This document shows positions 12,555 to 26,262 of a stretch of DNA of 64,000 nucleotides, one piece after another. Origin of the DNA: Coffea arabica (lineage: Eukaryota > Streptophyta > Magnoliopsida > Gentianales > Rubiaceae); NCBI RefSeq assembly GCF_036785885.1, contig NC_092329.1, forward strand, positions 6,696,001-6,760,000, given 5' to 3'. Position numbers and translations under genes: made by a program. The notes beneath the pieces are model-generated. The model saw only the letters and a program-made list of their open reading frames with translations. It was not told where the DNA came from and ran no database searches. Every line of letters begins with the position of its first letter. The stretch's first letter is position 1.

Positions 12555-15500
12555 TCATGTTTTACCTGCAGTGCTAAATTTAGCACGCCGCTCTTCATAG
12601 GAAGCTGAAAATGTTTCTGTAGTATTAGTTAAAAGGCAACAACAAAAAACTTCGAGCACACAGCATATGCTACTAACATCATGTGAAAACGGAGAGAGGC
12701 CCATGGAAAGAAATATTTTGTCATACGTCACTAATAGAGCGTATGCATGAATATTAGCTAACCTGTCAACTAGAAGATGGCTTATAAAAGAAGAATGAAA
12801 ACAACTGGTTAGCTTATTAGTGTTCAGATTGACATATGTTCAACTGCATTGGTATTGTACAGATTAGCATGAACTCAGGATGCTACTCAAGATTTGTGCC
12901 AGCCATATAACCAAAGAAGTCACCTTACTTCCATTTTCTGATAGAATGGCTAAAACCACTAAAATAAAGTTTACATGTTTATGCATCTATATGTTGAAAA
13001 TTGTTTAGTCTTTTCAACCTTTTTTTTTTTTTTTTTTTTAAGTTAGTATATTTGGGTGGGTGAAGCTAGGGATGACTGGTTGATCCACTGCACAATAAGC
13101 ATACGCCGCATTATGAAACAAAGATCTTTGATGAATTTTTCAGTTATTGACATCATGAACGGATATCCCTCCAAATAAACTTGATAGAAATGATAAATAA
13201 GTCTAGGTTTAATTGTCAAATAGGTGTGTAGACACACAAATATGCGCAGAGAAAAAAGGTGGAAACTTAAATGTCAAATGCATTCTTTTCCTCTAATAAA
13301 GTCAGATATTCCTTTGAAGCGCAAAGAGGTTATATAAGATACCCAGGGGTTAATTTTGAAACTCGCATCCATGTTAACCAATAGTCTTCCTTCTATTGTA
13401 TTGATTTGGCTTTTAAAAAACTAGGCTGGTTTTTTTTCTTGTTTCTCTTTCCAGCAATGAATCAGAAGTGCTCAAATTGCACAAGGAAAGAAGGTGCCAA
13501 GTCAATTCAAGCGACCATATTTATCCACTAAAATAATAACTTTAAAAGTGGCAGACTATGCTACAGGTTGGGAGATAATGGAACTTACGTTCGGTGGGCC
13601 TTGACATGATGGGAACATAGACAGCTTTCCTATGTTTCAATCTAACATTATTCAGCAAACTGTCATCTGAAAAATGAAAGTTAACTAAGTAATATAACCA
13701 CGGTTTGGAGTTGTTATTAGGGAAGAGGAAGTAAGAGGGTTACTCAAATCAAACCAGTTTCAATAAGGGAACAGCTCTGTAAAGCCTCATCATATATTGC
13801 AGCTTGAAGCTTGTAATTAAGGCATTCCTTCTTCAAGTGCTCATCCAAAGCTTGTTTAGCACCTAAAAAGAAACATTTCATGCTAAGCAAACAAAATTTC
13901 CAACACCAACGGTGTTTAGGGTAAATAAATTTTAAAACCAAATACATCGTCGGCTATCATCAGTAGTTCAACTGAAGATGAGTCATGTTTAAAGCACCTT
14001 ATTGCAGACAAGTATAAGTGAAAAGTTTCACACTTGGATTTCTTTTAGATGTGACAATATGCCTTGGTTCAGCAATGCAGAAACAAAATACTACAAATGT
14101 CATAACATACTCTTTAGTGTTAAGTAGCCAAGCTGCAATAACACGCTTGAACATGAACAAGTATGACACAAAATGTATTAACTGGAGCTGAATTAGCATA
14201 AAAGAGTCCAGCAGTAGTTGCATATATGTAAAGATAAAACAAGTAGTCCTCAAGTAGCTGATCATGTAATGCTAATCCAGCATAAAGAATTCCAGCTCTA
14301 GCTGCATAAGTATCAAACAATAAAACTAGTAGACCTCAAGTACCTGATGAACAAATGAATCTAAGACCTTCAAATTCACAAGATTGAAGAACTAGTGGAA
14401 TTTCCGAAGCCATTGTGTATTGAGGTTTCCTTGTTGTCTTCTCAATATCAAGTAATAAATCTATAACCTACAAGATAATGCTGTCAGAATGCCTTCTAAT
14501 TGTAAAAGGTTCGACAATGGAACTCAGTGTATCCTGCTGAATCCCATCATCAGACTCAAACCACATCATACTATCACCAGCACCATTTGAGATTTAAGAA
14601 AATTCATAACTTTCACACTGCATGTTTTTACGCACATTAGGAGTTTCAAGGCCTTCTCCGATCAGAAATAGTAGAGCAGCCATGCATCGGATTTGGTGCC
14701 ACAGGAAAGCACTACCTTTAATTTTTATCGCCCAGAGTTCATTGTCCTCAAAACTGCAAAATCATGGGGACAACAGTCAATGTGACACAAGGTCTGTGGA
14801 TAGGCACCAGAACTAAGAAAACAATTGTGAGCTTAACTCTCACTTATGGACTCTAATGAGCAAAATAAATGTTCCAAACATACATCTTATTTAAGTTTGC
14901 ATTCGGTATTTGGGTGGTTTGCCAAGGGGAGTACAGGGATGGACATATAAGGTGAATTCATCCAAACTATAGAGGAAGAAGTGATGCCTCACTCAATGCA
15001 ACAAGACTTAAAATTATACAATGCCAGTGACTTTGAAACAAAAGATAGCCAAACTAAAATCCCACACACGAATTTGCTACTTCTGATAGCAATATACTCT
15101 TAAAAAGTTCCTTCAAGACCTTCAAGAAGCCAAATCCAATCAATCCGAGGGTATCAATTTTGTATGTATCAAAGTGATATTTTTCATTTCCAAAGGAGAT
15201 GGGACGAATAAGGTTCTTCTACCTGAGGAAATGACATTAAGCTATACCTTTAGTTAAAAATACTAATCTCATTTCTTTATATAAGAATATTTTCTTTTGA
15301 ATATCTCCACATTTAGTGCAATACCTTTCTTGATGTATTTTCAAAATGCCTTAGGGAGTGCAATTGTTTTCTCCTTCCCCTCAAAAGCTACTACAGAACT
15401 CAACTACAGAGCACCATAGAATGTATGAATTTGAAGTAAAAGTGGAAAATTTTTACATTCCGTCGTTCCCTTTTCATACTATGTTGGAGTTCAGACTCAA

Positions 15501-18500
15501 ATGCATACAGGTTTTCATATACACTCAAAGCTTCAAAGACAGCACATGCTTCATCGTTCTATGGAATTAATATCATTTCTTACATATGGATGAAGTATAA
15601 CTCAAAGAAAATACTCAACAACCAATCAAGCAAATGAAGTATAGATCAAAAATCTTGTACTATCTAAAATTAATATCAAGTTGATGAGAACAAATGCACT
15701 TTACATTCTACTACAAAAAAAAATGAGGTGAGAGCCACGGGTTAAAGAGTCAAAAGAGTTAAGAATACACAACCTTTCACTGCAATGGGAAATCTCAAAT
15801 AGCGTGATGCAACGTCTGAAATTGTGTACATTAATGGCATCCATCTTGCAAAAGTTTCGGAAATCATGCTCACCAAGAAATTTCTTCCCAGCAGTCTCCA
15901 TTGCCTAGTAAAACATGGTATTGGGAAACATATTCAGAATCCTTCCATCCAGCACAAGGAGCAAACAGCTCAAATAAGTCTCAGAATTTGGATTCAAGAA
16001 AATGGCACACCATTATATTAAGATTATCCCTCCAAAAGAAGTACTTATATTGTCTACTTAAACAGCTGAACCTGGAGAACAGCACCAAAGAAATAATCAG
16101 AGCAAATTGGGCAGCACGTGGTGTAGAGTCCAATATATTGTCAATTTTGAAATTCCTTGAGATAAGCAAGTTACCATTCAAGGATGGATATTATTGTCCT
16201 TGGAATAGGTCCAAACCAAAAAATGACAAGAAAAGAAACACAACTCCCTCTTATCTCCCCCACACACAAAACAAAAAATAGACAAATAAAAAGAGGAGAA
16301 ATGAAGGCAAGAACAAGAACAAGAAATCCCAAAATTTTTAACCCTCTCTTCTTAATTAAAGCTAATTAAACCTTCTGCATTATTATGTTTAGGCCTTAAG
16401 GACCACAACAAGCATAACATTCAGCCAATTAGTTCTCAGCCCTTCATCTCATGCAACATAGTGACATCCTGGCACCCCTAACTTTGTTGCATCATGAAAC
16501 ATGGAGTTAATGCCCATATACATTCCAAATCATCCAATAGTGAGGGTGCTGTTATAGCCACAGAATGGACATAAGAAGCGAAGACCTATTCAGGCCATGG
16601 CTATCCTCATATTTCATCTCTTTTATATTGGTCACCATACGATCTCACCCGTGCAAAGCATGGGAAACGTTGCTGTTTTCATGTGCCTGTTCATAACGTA
16701 CTCAACAAGGTAAATAAATAGTTGCAAATTATTTGAATTCTCAGAAATCCTTATCATGCAATGAAGCCCTTCAACTTGACATGTTCCAAATGAGAATAAT
16801 TTTTTTTTAATAAAAATACGCATAAAAGTGTAGACCATAGCTTCCATCAGAAAGAGAGAGAAGAAAGCGAGCTTTGCTGAGCTGTAATGACCTTGCACTG
16901 AAATCAACTGGAGCAGGAGACCAACCCATAACTTGAATATCTTTTGGAAGGACTTTATTAATCATGCCAACATAGTCCATTTCTCCTGTTTATTAATCAT
17001 TAGAAATGCTTATTAACTGGCAAGGAAACATATATAGCTAGAAAGGACGTCTACAGTTTGACATTAAGAGTTCAAACTAAGGTGGTATTAAGAAATGATT
17101 GCATAAATGAAAAACCTATATCCCTCTTTTACGAGTAAAACTCTTCATTCTATTAAATTTGACAATATTTTGACACACCCAAAAAGTAGAACTTTCCTTC
17201 AAAACAAAGAAAGTAACATAACGATCTTCTAAAAACTTGATTCTAAGGTACGATCAAAAGCAAATACTATTCTTTCTGATACATAAAAAAAAAAAAAAGC
17301 TGACCACATGATTCTTCCGGCCAAATATCTCCAGCATATTCAGTGTTCCCTCTTGTTTGCTTCAGGTTTGACCGTAAAAACAGAGCAATTACCTGCATCC
17401 ATATACTTTGAGCTTTCAACGAGTAGAACAATTAAGTGGAATACCACCTTCCAACCAAGAGAAATTGGATGAGTAGTTAAATACAGAAATAAAACAGAGA
17501 GAGGTCTTCCAGGCGAAAAAAAAGTAGTCAATCAAAGATGTGGAACTTTATTCAGATCAGGAGATGAACCACAAATGTCAGATATATACAGTATTCTTTA
17601 CAAAAGTCTGATGTAGAGCCAAAAATATTTCTGTCAAGCTGATTGACCTGTGAAGTGGCCAGCCAAATGAACAATAAGATAATTTCTTCCTTTCTCCTTT
17701 TTCTTCTTATTTTCTTTTTTTTTTTTGGGGGGGTGGGGGTGGCACTGGCAAAAGAGGGGAAATATAAAGTAGTTTTCACATTATTTGTGTGACTATTTAG
17801 ATGAAATATTTTGCCAATCTTCCATTTATCACACTGAAATGCAGCTATCTGTTACTAAAAGGTAACTTGAAGCATTCTAAAACTTAAAAAGGTCAGACAA
17901 TATGGAGACAGCTATACAAGAACAAAGTGCTTTGAGACAGCTGGAGTCTCATTCACAGAATCATAGCAACAGATGGAGCAAAAGGATTGACAACATACTT
18001 GCCCAGTAGAAGAAACTCCTTTGTCTGTTCTACCGCATCTTGAGTATTGTAGTCCCTTCTTGTCTACTCTATCAATGAGCTTTGTCTTCTTAAGAGCTCT
18101 AAAAATTTCCGACTGTAAAATCACAAAATTCAAAAGCTAACTACTACATATAAACCACAATCCAATATTGTCTATCAAGTAGTTTCTTTCCCAAAGTGTG
18201 CATAAATGGAAAATATCAGGAAAGAATTCTAAAGGAAAAGGAGAAAGGGATAATGCAGCATAAAAAACAGCCTTTTCTACTCTTAACAATTGATAGATCC
18301 AAATTCTAGTTCAAACATGCAGCGTAATTGGCCTCAAATGGCAGCAGAACGCTTCTGTATGAAAAAGCAATTTCACAGTTGTTTTAACAGGGAACAATTG
18401 CCAACATAGAGCATATTTCAGAAGAACCATACGGGGGATAACCAACCCAATCATTATGGATATATTAGAAATCAATCTTTCTTTGCACTGAGTGGAACTC

Positions 18501-20264
18501 AAGATTCTACAGTGGACCACAAAGGGTATGAAGTGCAAAACTTGGAAAAAGGAAGGAAACACCCATCATCTTTCAATTATTTGCTGTAAAATGGTAAAGA
18601 CAATATGCAATTAAACCATCCCACAGCAATCATGCGTTGACAATTCAATATCTCATCTTCCTAGACCTTCCCAAATTAATAATCTATCAATGACAATAAA
18701 AGCAATAAAAGCAGTAAAAGAAAGAAAGATGAAAGAAGATGAGAAAAAACAGATTGACTTGACTCATGGATAGAAATATGACAATGTCAATTAAGGAACA
18801 TGAATCATCAAGTGCTGTTGAAATGAGGAGAATGACTAGGAAAACTAGTGAACACACCTCCACAGTTGGATCCATGTGTGCCTCTGAAGCAAAACCATAA
18901 AACCTAAAAGAATCATGTCAAATAGTTATGTTCAATCCATTGCTCATATACAAACATACTATTACGTATACTTCCTATATGGTAGGTAAGAGAAAATTTA
19001 AGGTAAAGTGCACCACACCAGATCTAACAAACATACACTTGTAAATGACTAGTTCCTTTTTATTTCAGCCAAGCATTTACACAATTTCCAGCAATAACTC
19101 ATCAATCATTGTATGGACATCATTTGACAAAAAAAATATTGTATGGACATCAAATTGATTCTTGAAACCACTTGACACAACTTTAGACCGCAGATGCACC
19201 AATAAGATTGACTATGAAAAACATGAAAGTATAGCTTGTGCATAGCTTTATAAGGGAATAGTAGAAAAAGGTCTCCTGTAAATATGTGTGCTATTATGTT
19301 TTCATTTTTCTTTTAATAGAAGAAATGAAATAAGCATCGAGTTATATCCATCCCTGGAACTCGTACCTCTGACCGAAGTACATAACTTTTAAAGCAACAT
19401 ATCTCCTGGGGAATTGACGCACACCACTTGTCTGGGGACCTGTGTCCAAATATTGAATCAAATCTTATTGAAGAAGGATAAGATTTCATCACACTGCCAA
19501 ACATGCAAAAGAGGGCCGATGCATCCTAATTGATTGAGGTACAAAAAAAAAAAAAAAAAAAAGCCCTGAATATTCCTGCTAAAGATTCCTTTACTTCCCC
19601 GTTTAAGGATGTAACTAGGACAATGAGTTGGATTTCAGTGCTTAATTTCCATAATGGAGAACTGAAGACTATTTCACTGGGAGGTAGTTATATTTTAGCT
19701 AACATTGTAATGCATTTCACAGCGATAATTTTGAAATATCATCCATCACAATGAATAATCACAGAAAATAGGAAGAGGAAAAAGAGCATTATTCAAACTT
19801 AAAATGCAGAAACCTGAATCTTTCTTCGTTCCCCCTTTGTAGGTTGCCAAGTCACCCTCTATTTTTAATTCCTCTAACTCCTCAGCTACAGCACTGGCAC
19901 TAACATTTTCCTTCCCCTGCAAAGTCATTAAAAAAATCCCACTTCAATTATTCACCTATATACAGAAACAAGGGTAAAATAAAGAAAGAAAGAAAGAAAA
20001 GAGGATTGTTAAAGTAAAGCAAACCTTTTGACAATGGCAATTTGATAGCAATGACGACAACTTAGCCTTTTCTGATTCTAACTCCTGAGTTTTACATGTT
20101 GCAGACACTTATAGTAGACACAAAATAGGAAAAAGAACAGCAAAAAAGAGCAATCAATTAGTATTCTGACTTCTGGGTACCTTGACTCTTTTCTGGAGAG
20201 AGTGGAGCTGTGCTTGTAGAGAGCTGATGAGGTCCACATCGGAGTCGGAGTTTGCGAGATCCAT
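12555..20264 (-). CDS. PUS3: tRNA pseudouridine synthase, Deg1/Pus3 (TruA) family, 15 exons
   Basis: Exons in gene order: 20181-20264, 20025-20084, 19814-19916, 19367-19439, 18858-18903, 17999-18112, 17305-17392, 16892-16985, 16011-16071, 15774-15904, 14636-14753, 14344-14467, 13755-13862, 13589-13666 and 12555-12604. This gives 443 residues with all phases matching. The N-terminus (about residues 10-48) is a leucine-rich coiled coil. The TruA fold starts at RRYVALKVMYFGQRFYGF. The catalytic motif is RCGRTDKGVSS, with the nucleophile at Asp152. FSCLSRQYKYFFWRDN, NFRRC and FLWHQIRCM are further family landmarks. Deg1/Pus3 enzymes convert U38 and U39 in the anticodon arm to pseudouridine. It resembles what I recall of At1g34150. 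Introns are long and AT-rich. The last residues after PSYEERRAKFSTAG are less certain, since a weak donor lies just before the stop. Confidence 0.9.
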
Positions 20265-21250
20265 CGTATGTTGCTGTGACTGCTATCTTTTGAAGTTCAA
20301 GTGTTCGACGATATGTTTACAAGGAAATGCCTCTATGAAGAACAAGAAGTCAACAACAGAGTACCGGAAGTAGGCTTTTCAAATGTTTGAAAACTGGCGC
20401 AAAAAGCTTATATGTATTTCACGGCTCAAGGATGGAGCATAGAAGGCGCGACCTGTAATGCTGAGCTACTTTACGCCTTTGGGTCAGTGGTAGAAAGGCG
20501 TGGCTGCATTGATCATTTTGAAGTATCTTCTAATAGCACATAATTCAAAATTGGTGTATTATTGTTTAAAATTTGACACAGCATTTGAAGGGTTTTTTTT
20601 TCCCTGAAAAGGCATTTGAAGATTATTCAAGAAAATTCATACCACATTGAGACTTTTAATTTCTCTTTGGTTATAGAATTCCACTATTTTATTTATTGGG
20701 GCATCCAAAGTAGGTATTATAATTCCTTTTCTATAAACGATTTCATGTATCAAATTAACTTATGTATCATAGTGTGTTGATATCTAGTTTTTTAGGAATT
20801 TATATGTGTCATAATGTGTGTTTGATGACTTATTTTAAATTTTTAGAAAACCTAAACTTAACAATCTTGTAGTTGTGTACATCACTAGAATATTGTAAAA
20901 ATATGTCTTTGAGCACTTAAAATAGAGAATATGCTTGTATTACATATCAAACATATTTATCTTGCAAATTATTTTTTTCAACTTTATTCATCTAGAATAA
21001 TGATTTACAGGTATGTTATATAAAATTTGGCTACATGTCAAGGATTGCTTTTTCTGGATATACTCGAACCGAGAACTAGATTGTGTAATGATGATACTAA
21101 AAATGAATATTTTCCTAAAATGTATGATCCTTTTCTTAAAAGGTGCATATTGTGGAAGAATCAAAACTATACTTTCACTTTCTAAATTGATTGATTGATA
21201 TTCTATCAATTAGTACTAATTACTATTTCCCAATGTTATCTTCGATACTA
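20265..21250. other. Intergenic, 5' side of the pseudouridine synthase gene
   Basis: AT-rich upstream sequence with no gene that I can support. The 5' UTR and promoter of the minus-strand gene should lie just right of 20264. Short frames on both strands look random. Confidence 0.45.
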
Positions 21251-21904
21251 AGGTTCCGTTTGATAAAACTGAATCTGAATTCTGAAGTTTGAATTCTGAA
21301 ATCTGAATACTGAAACAATTAATTTGCTGAATTTTAAACACTGAAAAAATATATATGAATGTTTGAATTTTAATGCTAAACTTATTTATGTTGTTTGATA
21401 AATATTTATAGCTGAATGTTTAACAAGTTTAATTTGACAATTTTGCCCTTATATCCTTTCATTCAAAAAAGAAATAGAATCTATGATTTAATTAGTTTAA
21501 CATTGTTAGGTATGAAAATGACAATATTTATTTTTAAATCAAATTAATATAAAAGATGAAATATATTATATGAGGAGTATGGAGAAGATGTGAAAGTCAT
21601 TAAAAAGGGAGAAAAGAGAAACTAAAAATCGTTAAATAGAGAATATTATGTTGTTTAATTAGATAAGAATTTTGAACATAATTAACAAACAAGGGTAGAT
21701 AAGATAAGGTAGTTGAAGTAATTCTATTGATTCTTATTAGAATTAAACATTCAGTTAGGATTCTTGTGCTGAAAAAAATACACACAGGTTCAGCACTGCT
21801 TAACAAGTTCAGCAAATAGATTTTTCTTTATCAAACACTCAAAACATCTGAATGTCTGAAAAAAATTCAGATTCAACACTTTTTTATGTTATCAAACAGA
21901 CCCT
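21251..21904. mobile_element. MITE with GTTTGATAA-type inverted ends
   Basis: The left end reads AGGTTCCGTTTGATAA and the right end, inverted, reads AGGGTCTGTTTGATAA. Both continue into CTGAATCTGAAT-like sequence, so the terminal inverted repeats are imperfect but long. This end type is widespread in plant hAT-like MITEs. I could not find a convincing target duplication, so the borders may be off by a few bases. There is no transposase frame inside. Confidence 0.65.
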
Positions 21905-23600
21905 AAATAAGATTGATATTCTGATTGATTAGTTGATATTCTATTGCTTATTTAATTTCGCAGAGGTTTATTAATGGCAAATACTTGGCCATAATTTGTG
22001 AAGAAGGGGCATAGTATTAGAGCATAACCAAGTATTTGCCTTATTAATTCGTGAAGAAGGGCATTAATTTATAGCCAAGTGTAGAGCTCAATTACCGTTT
22101 AGAGCTCAATTACCGTTTCAGTTACTTTGACCACCGAGTTTCCCGGGCATAACGTTTCAAAGGCCATTCCCAAAGTGCTCTCTCATTCGTTGGATGAAAC
22201 AAAAGAGAAACCTCAGTGGTCTCCGTAGGATAACTGGACTGATTCCAACGACCGATTCATAACTCCCACCGAAATGCCTAAAACAACTTTCTTGAACCCC
22301 AATAAACTTGTCAAACAATAATTTGTGACAGAACTCTACACTGTCCAAAACTAGACAAGACAATTCTCCAAAATTCTCCAAAACCTCATTGAATTGGTGA
22401 GCTTCACTATTTCCTTTTCTTTTCCTACTATTTGTCCGTGCTCATTTTCTTTATGGCAAACTTGAATTGTGACTCTGATTTTGTAACTTATACTTTGTTT
22501 TCATCTCGAATTAAGAGAAAGTATAAAACACATATGTTTTTGGTGGATCCCAGATAGTATTTTCTTGAAATTTTTTGTGCACCATTTCCTTTCTGAGAAG
22601 TTTGATGCATTATTCGTTACAGCATAATTTCTTCTAAAAAAACAGTGAAAGAAAGATTCTTTTGGTAGGAAGTAAAAAGGTTCAAATGAGACTGCTGTTG
22701 AGAAGGAACAGAAAAGGATGAAATCTAATTTCATCCATTTCTATGAAACAGTATTCAGGGGAAAGGCTGCGCTGTTTTATGTGTATGCAATACTGTGTGA
22801 TTGGACTGGAGATAAAGCAGTGCCTCGACGAAAACATTAGTACTGCTATTCTGAATTCTGGAACATGATTATGCTTTAAAATTTAAACAGTTGATGCACT
22901 CGATATACATCCTTTTTATTTTATTTTTTTGTCTCCTTTTCTTTTCTTAATCTAAGGATACAAATTACAGATATGTAGGAGGGAAGAGTGGTGAAATTTT
23001 AGTAATGTAGTACAGGAGAAGCAGGGGAGGTTGAGAAAACAAGAGAAGAGGAAATGAAGAAGAAGTGGATGTGCAAGAAATCGACTTCCCAATATTTTTC
23101 TCCTCATTTTTTTGCCCTGAAGTCATTAGGTGTTCGATTTCATTGATCATTTAAAGGTGGATCTGAATATGAGAACTCATAGATGACGTGATAGTAAACA
23201 ATATGTAGCATACAAATGCTTAATTTAGCATCAGTTTTTCTTGCCATTTATCAGCTAGAAACTGCACGAGTCTAGTAAGTGCTTCTGATGTTGATAATGC
23301 CTGTTAATTTCAGGATTCCAGGGAGCCCGGCTTTCACGCCATTCCGGCAGTGGAATACGCCTGTCACTGGTGCTATATCAATTTTCTCAACTACTTCCTG
23401 TAATTATTGTAATCTTCACCTTAATCACAGCCTAAGTGAAGTCAGACATTCCAAAGACTCAGCTTCCTATTTTCTCAGGAGATACTTAAACTACCTCTGA
23501 TTTCAAGATTCTGAAATCAAGTTGAACGTTTGCTAGCTTTATATACGCTGCAAGTCGACTTGGTTCTCTCAAGTTGTTAGTGCAATCAGAACTCACCCTG
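21905..23600. promoter_or_regulatory. 5' flank and leader region of the MA3 translation-regulator gene
   Basis: An 18 bp unit, TAGAGCTCAATTACCGTT, is directly repeated at 22084-22101 and 22102-22119, just before the likely leader. Further left, a looser repeat of GTGAAGAAGG-containing sequence occurs twice (about 21978-22070). A 5' UTR intron is plausible, from a GTGAGC donor near 22398 to a TTTCAG acceptor near 23312, which would place untranslated exons before the start at 23601. That intron is inferred, not proved. Confidence 0.4.
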
Positions 23601-26262
23601 ATGGACTTCAGTGATGGGAATATGTCAAAGAAGCACCGGGAACAACACCAATCAGCTTCGGAGAGTGTAGATCTTTTATCTCTTTCCACTTTGCAGATAT
23701 CCACATCTCGAAGGTCACCACGATCTCCAAGGTCTCCAAAATCTCCAAGTTCACCACGATCACCTAATTCTCCTAGATCTCCTCATGGTAAGCATGGGAC
23801 AAGCAAGAAAAGTCCACTCAAAAATCTGAGACAGTCACATTCTAAAGGAGATGGCCGTCCAAAAAAAGGTTGGAACATAATTTTTTCTGGCGTTCTAAGT
23901 TGAATCATGAGTTCATAACTTGAGGACAATCGTTTTTAATTTTTACAGTATAATTTGAATGAAAACCTGCTGAAAACCTTTTTTTTTTTTTTTGCATGGG
24001 GCAAATCACTTGGGTGATTTTAGTAGTGCATTAGACATTTACAATAGCATTTGTTATTTCTCTCTTGCTTGGTTCTAGATTATTTGCTTTGTGATCAATT
24101 AATATATGCGGCTTCTATTGGTTAGACACTTGTTAAAGAAATTAGGCTTTAAAGCATGCTTAAAGTTATTCCCTTCATACTTCGGATCACGCAGGTGGTT
24201 GTGGAGGAAAAGGAACATGGGGGGGACTACTTGATACGGATGATGGCCATGTCCTTGACCCAAATGATCCAAATTACAGTAGCACTGAGGTAACTGCCTT
24301 TATAATGCTGCATATTGTATTGTAGATCAAATTCTGTTCTCTGTCTCCACTCTTCAGTCCACTAGTAGTGTTTTGCCAGTAATCGTTAAATTCTTGATGC
24401 CAATCATGAAATGAAATTCTTGGTTTCAGGAAAATGAGCAGTCATTTGCTACAAAAGTAAATACATCATTTGAGGAGTACAAAAAGAAGGCTACCATAAT
24501 AATCGAGGAATATTTTGCCACTGATGATATCACCTCAACAGCCAATGAATTAAGAGAACTTGGAATGCCAAACTATGATTTTTATTTTGTCAAAAAGCTC
24601 ATCTCTATTGCAATGGATAGGCGTGATAAAGAGAAAGAAATGGCTGCTGTTCTCTTATCCTCACTTTATGCTGACATTATTGATCCTCAACAGATGTACA
24701 AAGGTTTCATTAGGCTATTGATGGCTGCTGATGACTTGATTGTAGATATACCAGATACAATTGATGTTCTTGCATTGTTTCTAGCTCGTGCAGTAGTTGA
24801 TGAGATACTTCCTCCTGCATTCTTGACAAAGGCATTTGCGTCCTTGCCTAATGACTCAAAGGGATGTCTTGTCATCAAACGAGCTCAGAAGAGTTACTTG
24901 TCAGCCCCTCTGCATACAGATAGCATAGGTCGGCGTTGGGCAGGAAACAAGAATAATACGGCTGAAGATTTCAAAAGCAGAATTAACAATCTATTGACTG
25001 AATACGTATCAAGTGGTGACAAGAAAGAGGCTTACAGATGCATCAAGGATTTGAATGTGCCTTTTTTTCACCATGAGATAGTCAAACGAGCTATTATAAT
25101 GGCAATGGAAAAGCAGCATGCTGAAAGCTACCTTCTGGACTTGCTGAAGACAGCTGCTGAAGAAGGTCTTATTAATTCAAGCCAAATTTCAAAGGGATTT
25201 GGTAGAATCATAGACAATGTAGATGACTTGTCACTCGACATTCCGAATGCTAAAAGGATATTGCAGTCATTGATTTCCAAGGCAGCATCAGAAGGTTGGT
25301 TGTGTGCCTCTTCTCTGTCAGCCCTGTCGCTGCAGCCTGGAAGGCAAACAATAGGAGATGGTGTTGTAAAAGCTTTCAAGGTGAAGGCCCAGTCAATAAT
25401 TCAAGAGTATTTTCTCTCTGGTGATATTTCAGAAGTAATTCACTGTCTGGAATCAGCAAACAGCTCCTCTTCAGGAGAACTGAATGCGATATTTGTCAAG
25501 AAGCTAATTACTCTAGCCATGGATCGGAAAAATAGAGAGAAAGAAATGGCTTCTGTTTTGTTATCGTCCTTGTGCTTTCCAGCTGATGACATTGTGACTG
25601 GATTTGTGATGTTGATAGAATCTGCAGATGACACAGCCCTAGACAATCCTGTTGTCGTTGAGGATCTAGCACTGTTCTTGGCCCGAGCAGAGGTAGATGA
25701 AGTCTTAGCACCACAAAACTTGGAGGAGATTGAAAATCAATTTTTGGGGTCAGGCTCAATCTGCAATAAAGTTACTCAAATGGCAAAGTCCTTGCTGAAG
25801 GCTCGACTTTCTGGGGAGCGGATTTTAAGGTGCTGGGGTGGTGGAGGAAGCTGCAGAAATGGGTGGGCAGTTGAAGATGTCAAGGACAAAATAGGAAAGT
25901 TGCTTGAAGAATACGAGTCTGGAGGGGACACGAGGGAAGCTTGCAGGTGCATTAAGGAGTTAGGGATGCCATTTTTTCACCACGAGGTTGTTAAGAAATC
26001 ACTGGTGATTATTATGGAGAAGAAGAATGATAGGTTGTGGGGTCTGCTTAAAGAATGTTTTAGCATGGGACTAATAACCATGAACCAGATGACGAAGGGG
26101 TTCATGAGAGTGGCTGAATCTCTTGATGACTTAGCTTTGGATGTACCGGATGCTAAGAAACAGTTCAAACATTATTTTGATCAGGCAATGGTTGAAGGAT
26201 GGCTTGATTCATCATTTGGTTTATATCGATCAGAACAATCTTTGGAGAATGGATTTTGTTAG
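23601..26262 (+). CDS. MA3-domain translation regulatory factor (MRF / PDCD4-like)
   Basis: Three coding exons: 23601-23868, 24195-24289 and 24430-26262, giving 731 residues. The N-terminus is serine-rich and disordered, with SPRSPRSPKSPSSPRSP-type repeats (about residues 38-62), which are likely phosphosites. GKGTWGGLLDTDD then DPNDPNYSS follows. There are four MA3 domains, at about residues 136-257, 300-421, 432-555 and 601-722. Each has landmarks such as VKKLISIAMDRRDKEKEMA, FFHHEIVKRA and the repeated LALDVPDAK type. MA3 domains bind eIF4A. The plant MRF proteins associate with ribosomes and eIF4A and adjust translation under energy limitation downstream of TOR. An earlier in-frame ATG at 23574 exists; I chose 23601 because MDFSDG begins the more family-like N-terminus. 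Which of the Arabidopsis MRF genes is the closest match was not resolved. Confidence 0.93.

Noticed and set aside
22157-22381. Minus-strand frame of 74 residues
   Set aside because: No family features; it lies in the likely 5' leader of the MRF gene on the other strand.
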